Part shown: positions 62,737 to 64,000 of the stretch, in pieces
How the letters are laid out: every line of letters starts with the position of its first letter
How positions within the stretch are numbered: position 1 is the first letter of the stretch
Origin: Paenibacillus sp. FSL W8-0186
Lineage (GTDB): Bacteria > Bacillota > Bacilli > Paenibacillales > Paenibacillaceae
Direction of reading: 5' to 3'
Length of the DNA: 64,000 nucleotides
Assembly: GCF_037969765.1 (NCBI RefSeq)
Contig: NZ_CP150207.1
Location: 2,280,001-2,344,000 of the forward strand
Notes under the pieces: generated by a model
What the model saw: only the letters and a program-made list of their open reading frames with translations
Database searches by the model: none
What the model was told of the DNA's origin: nothing
Made by a program: the position numbers and the translations under genes

Positions 62737-63474
62737 ATGTCACTACAAATTGAGGAACTTGCTTTAAATGCCTGGCCGTCTTTGCAAACGATCGTACATC
62801 ATGGCTGGCTGCTGCGTTTTGCCGAAGGATACACCAAGAGATCGAATTCGGTTCAAGCCATTTATTCGGGGGGCAATAGTAATATTGAACAGCAAATTGA
62901 TTATTGTGAAAAGATTTATGAGTCAGCCGGCCTGACCACGATATTCAAGATGACGCCATTTGGACCGGATTCGCTGGATCAGCGGCTTGAGCAGCGTGGT
63001 TATACAATCGCCGAACCTTCAACTGTGAAAATTTTAGACGATATTAGCAGTATAAGAGAACCGCAAATGAAGGGGATTCTTATTGAAGAGGAATGGAGTG
63101 AAAACTGGCTGGCAACGCTGTCCACCATGAATCAATTATCACAAAAGAAGCAGGAGATCACAAGAATGCTATTGAGAAATTCCCGCTTGAAACAAGGGTT
63201 CTTCACTTTGATGAACGGTTCCGGTCCGGTCGCGTGCGGTCTTGCCGTCATGGAGCAGGGGTATGTTGGCTTATATGACATTGTGACGGACCAAGCCTAC
63301 CGCAACATGGGTTACGGTGAACAATTGCTGCTGCATATTTTGAAATGGGCGAGAGAAGCCGGGGCTGAAAAAAGTTACCTGCTCGTTGTGCAGAGCAATG
63401 CCTCCGCGAATCGCCTGTATGATAAATTGAACTATCGGCATTTGTATACCTACTGGTATAGATGTAAGCCGTAG
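62737..63474 (+). CDS. GNAT family N-acetyltransferase (two-part)
   Basis: 245 residues, GGGGGAGG before ATG. The C-terminal GNAT half is clear: VGLYDIVTDQAYRNMGYGEQLLLHILKWA (R-N-M-G-Y-G pyrophosphate loop) then LVVQSNASANRLYDKLNYRHLYTYWYR. The N-terminal ~120 residues (WPSLQTIVHHGWLLRFAEGYTKRSNSVQ, AIYSGGNSNIEQQIDYCEKIY) match the partner half of YobR-like double acetyltransferases. Substrate unknown. Monocistronic. Confidence 0.85.
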   Translation: MSLQIEELALNAWPSLQTIVHHGWLLRFAEGYTKRSNSVQAIYSGGNSNIEQQIDYCEKIYESAGLTTIFKMTPFGPDSLDQRLEQRGYTIAEPSTVKILDDISSIREPQMKGILIEEEWSENWLATLSTMNQLSQKKQEITRMLLRNSRLKQGFFTLMNGSGPVACGLAVMEQGYVGLYDIVTDQAYRNMGYGEQLLLHILKWAREAGAEKSYLLVVQSNASANRLYDKLNYRHLYTYWYRCKP

Positions 63475-63626
63475 GCGAATAGCTAGAACTATAGTTGAAT
63501 AATTCTCACAATTATGTGAATAAAAGCTTCGTGCACCATTAGGGGCAAATGACGTCTTTCCGGGGAAATCGCTGGAGGGTATTTACAACTACGAAACATC
63601 TCTGGTAAGATGTTCTCGTTTAAATT

Positions 63627-63663
63627 AATTGTCAACCGAATTAGCAAATGCAGGTTGACAATT
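63627..63663 (+). promoter_or_regulatory. BirA operator before bioB
   Basis: Perfect 11-bp inverted repeat AATTGTCAACC (63627-63637) and GGTTGACAATT (63653-63663) with a 15-bp spacer. This is the biotin-repressor site layout of Firmicutes. The right arm contains TTGACA (63655-63660), a possible -35. Confidence 0.9.
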
Positions 63664-63720
63664 GTTGCGGGGATATTCGTAGTCAATCGATACATATTTA
63701 GAGAGGATGGTAGAGTAAAC

Positions 63721-64000
63721 ATGCACAAGATGGAAGAGAAACTCCAGACAGACTGGGATCGGCTTGCGGATATAGCATTGCGAGGGGAACGGCTAACCAT
63801 GGAAGAAGGGCTGTCCGTACTGCAGGGGGAAGATGGGCAAATTCTGTCTATCATGCAGGCCGCATATAAGGTTCGGCGCCATTATTACGGCAATAAAGTG
63901 AAACTGAACATGATCATGAACGCCAAAAGCGGTCTTTGCCCCGAGGACTGCGGCTATTGCTCGCAATCGATCGTTTCCAGTGCTCCGGTGGCTAAATACT
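63721..64000 (+). CDS. bioB: Biotin synthase BioB, N-terminal part (truncated by window edge)
   Basis: 93 codons are visible from ATG 63721, then the window ends; the frame is open. The radical-SAM cluster motif CPEDCGYCSQS (C-x3-C-x2-C) and NAKSGL just before it are specific to BioB, which inserts sulfur into dethiobiotin. The first 50 residues (WDRLADIALRGERLTMEEGLSVL) match the usual N terminus. Expression is controlled by the BirA operator 58 nt upstream. GAGAGG lies ~16 nt before the ATG, somewhat far. It was missed as a listed frame only because no stop is in view. Confidence 0.92.
   Translation, partial: MHKMEEKLQTDWDRLADIALRGERLTMEEGLSVLQGEDGQILSIMQAAYKVRRHYYGNKVKLNMIMNAKSGLCPEDCGYCSQSIVSSAPVAKY

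Noticed and set aside
63489..63854. A 121-codon minus-strand frame across the bioB start
   Set aside because: It overlaps the BirA operator and the bioB N terminus; Ser/Pro/Leu-rich shadow without a start site.
1..64000. CRISPR array, transposase, tRNA or rRNA genes
   Set aside because: No regularly spaced repeats, no transposase-type proteins and no recognisable tRNA/rRNA sequence were seen by eye on either strand; a tRNAscan or ISfinder run could still find a divergent one.

Overview
This looks like chromosome from a spore-forming, low-to-mid-GC Firmicute of the Paenibacillus/Bacillus type. The reasons are a sporulation coat gene set arranged like yraGF-adhB-yraED of Bacillus subtilis, a bacillibactin-type siderophore operon in the besA-dhbACEBF-mbtH order, Amj, LCP and FtsW/RodA envelope proteins, strong GGAGG ribosome sites with many GTG/TTG starts, and very large secreted pectin- and glucan-degrading enzymes. 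The genus is inferred from gene content. I see no rRNA, tRNA, transposase, prophage or CRISPR array.

Layout. 1-2.6 kb: the end of a BREX-type (DUF2791) ATPase overlapping an Lhr-like DEAD/DEAH helicase, the right end of a probable defence or DNA-processing operon. 2.6-7.3 kb: small accessory enzymes (GrpB, FlaR-like P-loop kinase, two GNATs, VOC, isochorismatase-like hydrolase, two unknown membrane or lipoprotein genes). 7.4-9.8 kb (minus): spore coat proteins around adhB. 10.3-13.0 kb: a response regulator, sensor kinase and PepSY operon like ykoGHI. 13.1-15.3 kb: YheE-like protein, M24 peptidase, Amj lipid II flippase. 15.4-23 kb: a 1,676-residue CE12/PL11 rhamnogalacturonan enzyme and a GH16-ricin beta-glucanase (both minus, each with a cre-like site upstream). 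23.5-28.3 kb: LCP protein, FtsW/RodA protein, two methyltransferases, serine hydrolase.

28.5-44.4 kb is the functional centre: a Fur-boxed AraC/binding-protein-fusion regulator, a Fur-boxed siderophore-binding lipoprotein, a BesA-like esterase and dhbA-C-E-B-F-mbtH. Together these make 2,3-dihydroxybenzoate from chorismate, activate it, join it to an amino acid and threonine, cyclise the trimer, capture the iron complex and hydrolyse it. The second A domain reads as threonine and the first as glycine-like (alanine not excluded). DhbB has an unusually long linker. Membrane permease, ATPase and phosphopantetheinyl transferase genes are not in the window.

44.5-53.6 kb: unknown membrane protein, arylamine N-acetyltransferase, a MerR/TipA-type regulator with a 19-bp-spacer promoter, an M6 protease without a visible signal peptide, a second PL11 lyase, a lone purC, a VOC protein, a YHYH/copper-amine-oxidase-N surface protein and a RidA protein. 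53.8-59.2 kb: two-component system, calcium-loop lipoprotein, RodA-like protein, PAP2 phosphatase, small alarmone synthetase. 59.4-62.1 kb is AT-rich and carries two tandem orphan extracellular solute-binding lipoproteins. The window ends with a VOC protein, a GNAT and the start of bioB behind a textbook BirA operator.

The most unusual signal is not a gene. Five short units (about 3.34, 13.35, 25.64, 51.36 and 59.26 kb) share a promoter-like TGTATAAT, mostly followed by an RTGGAAG start region, then after a nearly constant 30-36 nt a C/G-rich hairpin and T-run. Several hairpins share an AAGAGCG loop. Each lies just upstream of a gene. They look like a dispersed family of attenuators or tiny terminated RNAs. 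Other repeated signals are a pair of ~190-bp CCGTTAG intergenic repeats and a TTAACTWWTTCATAACC element at the same distance from the -10 of two envelope-gene promoters.
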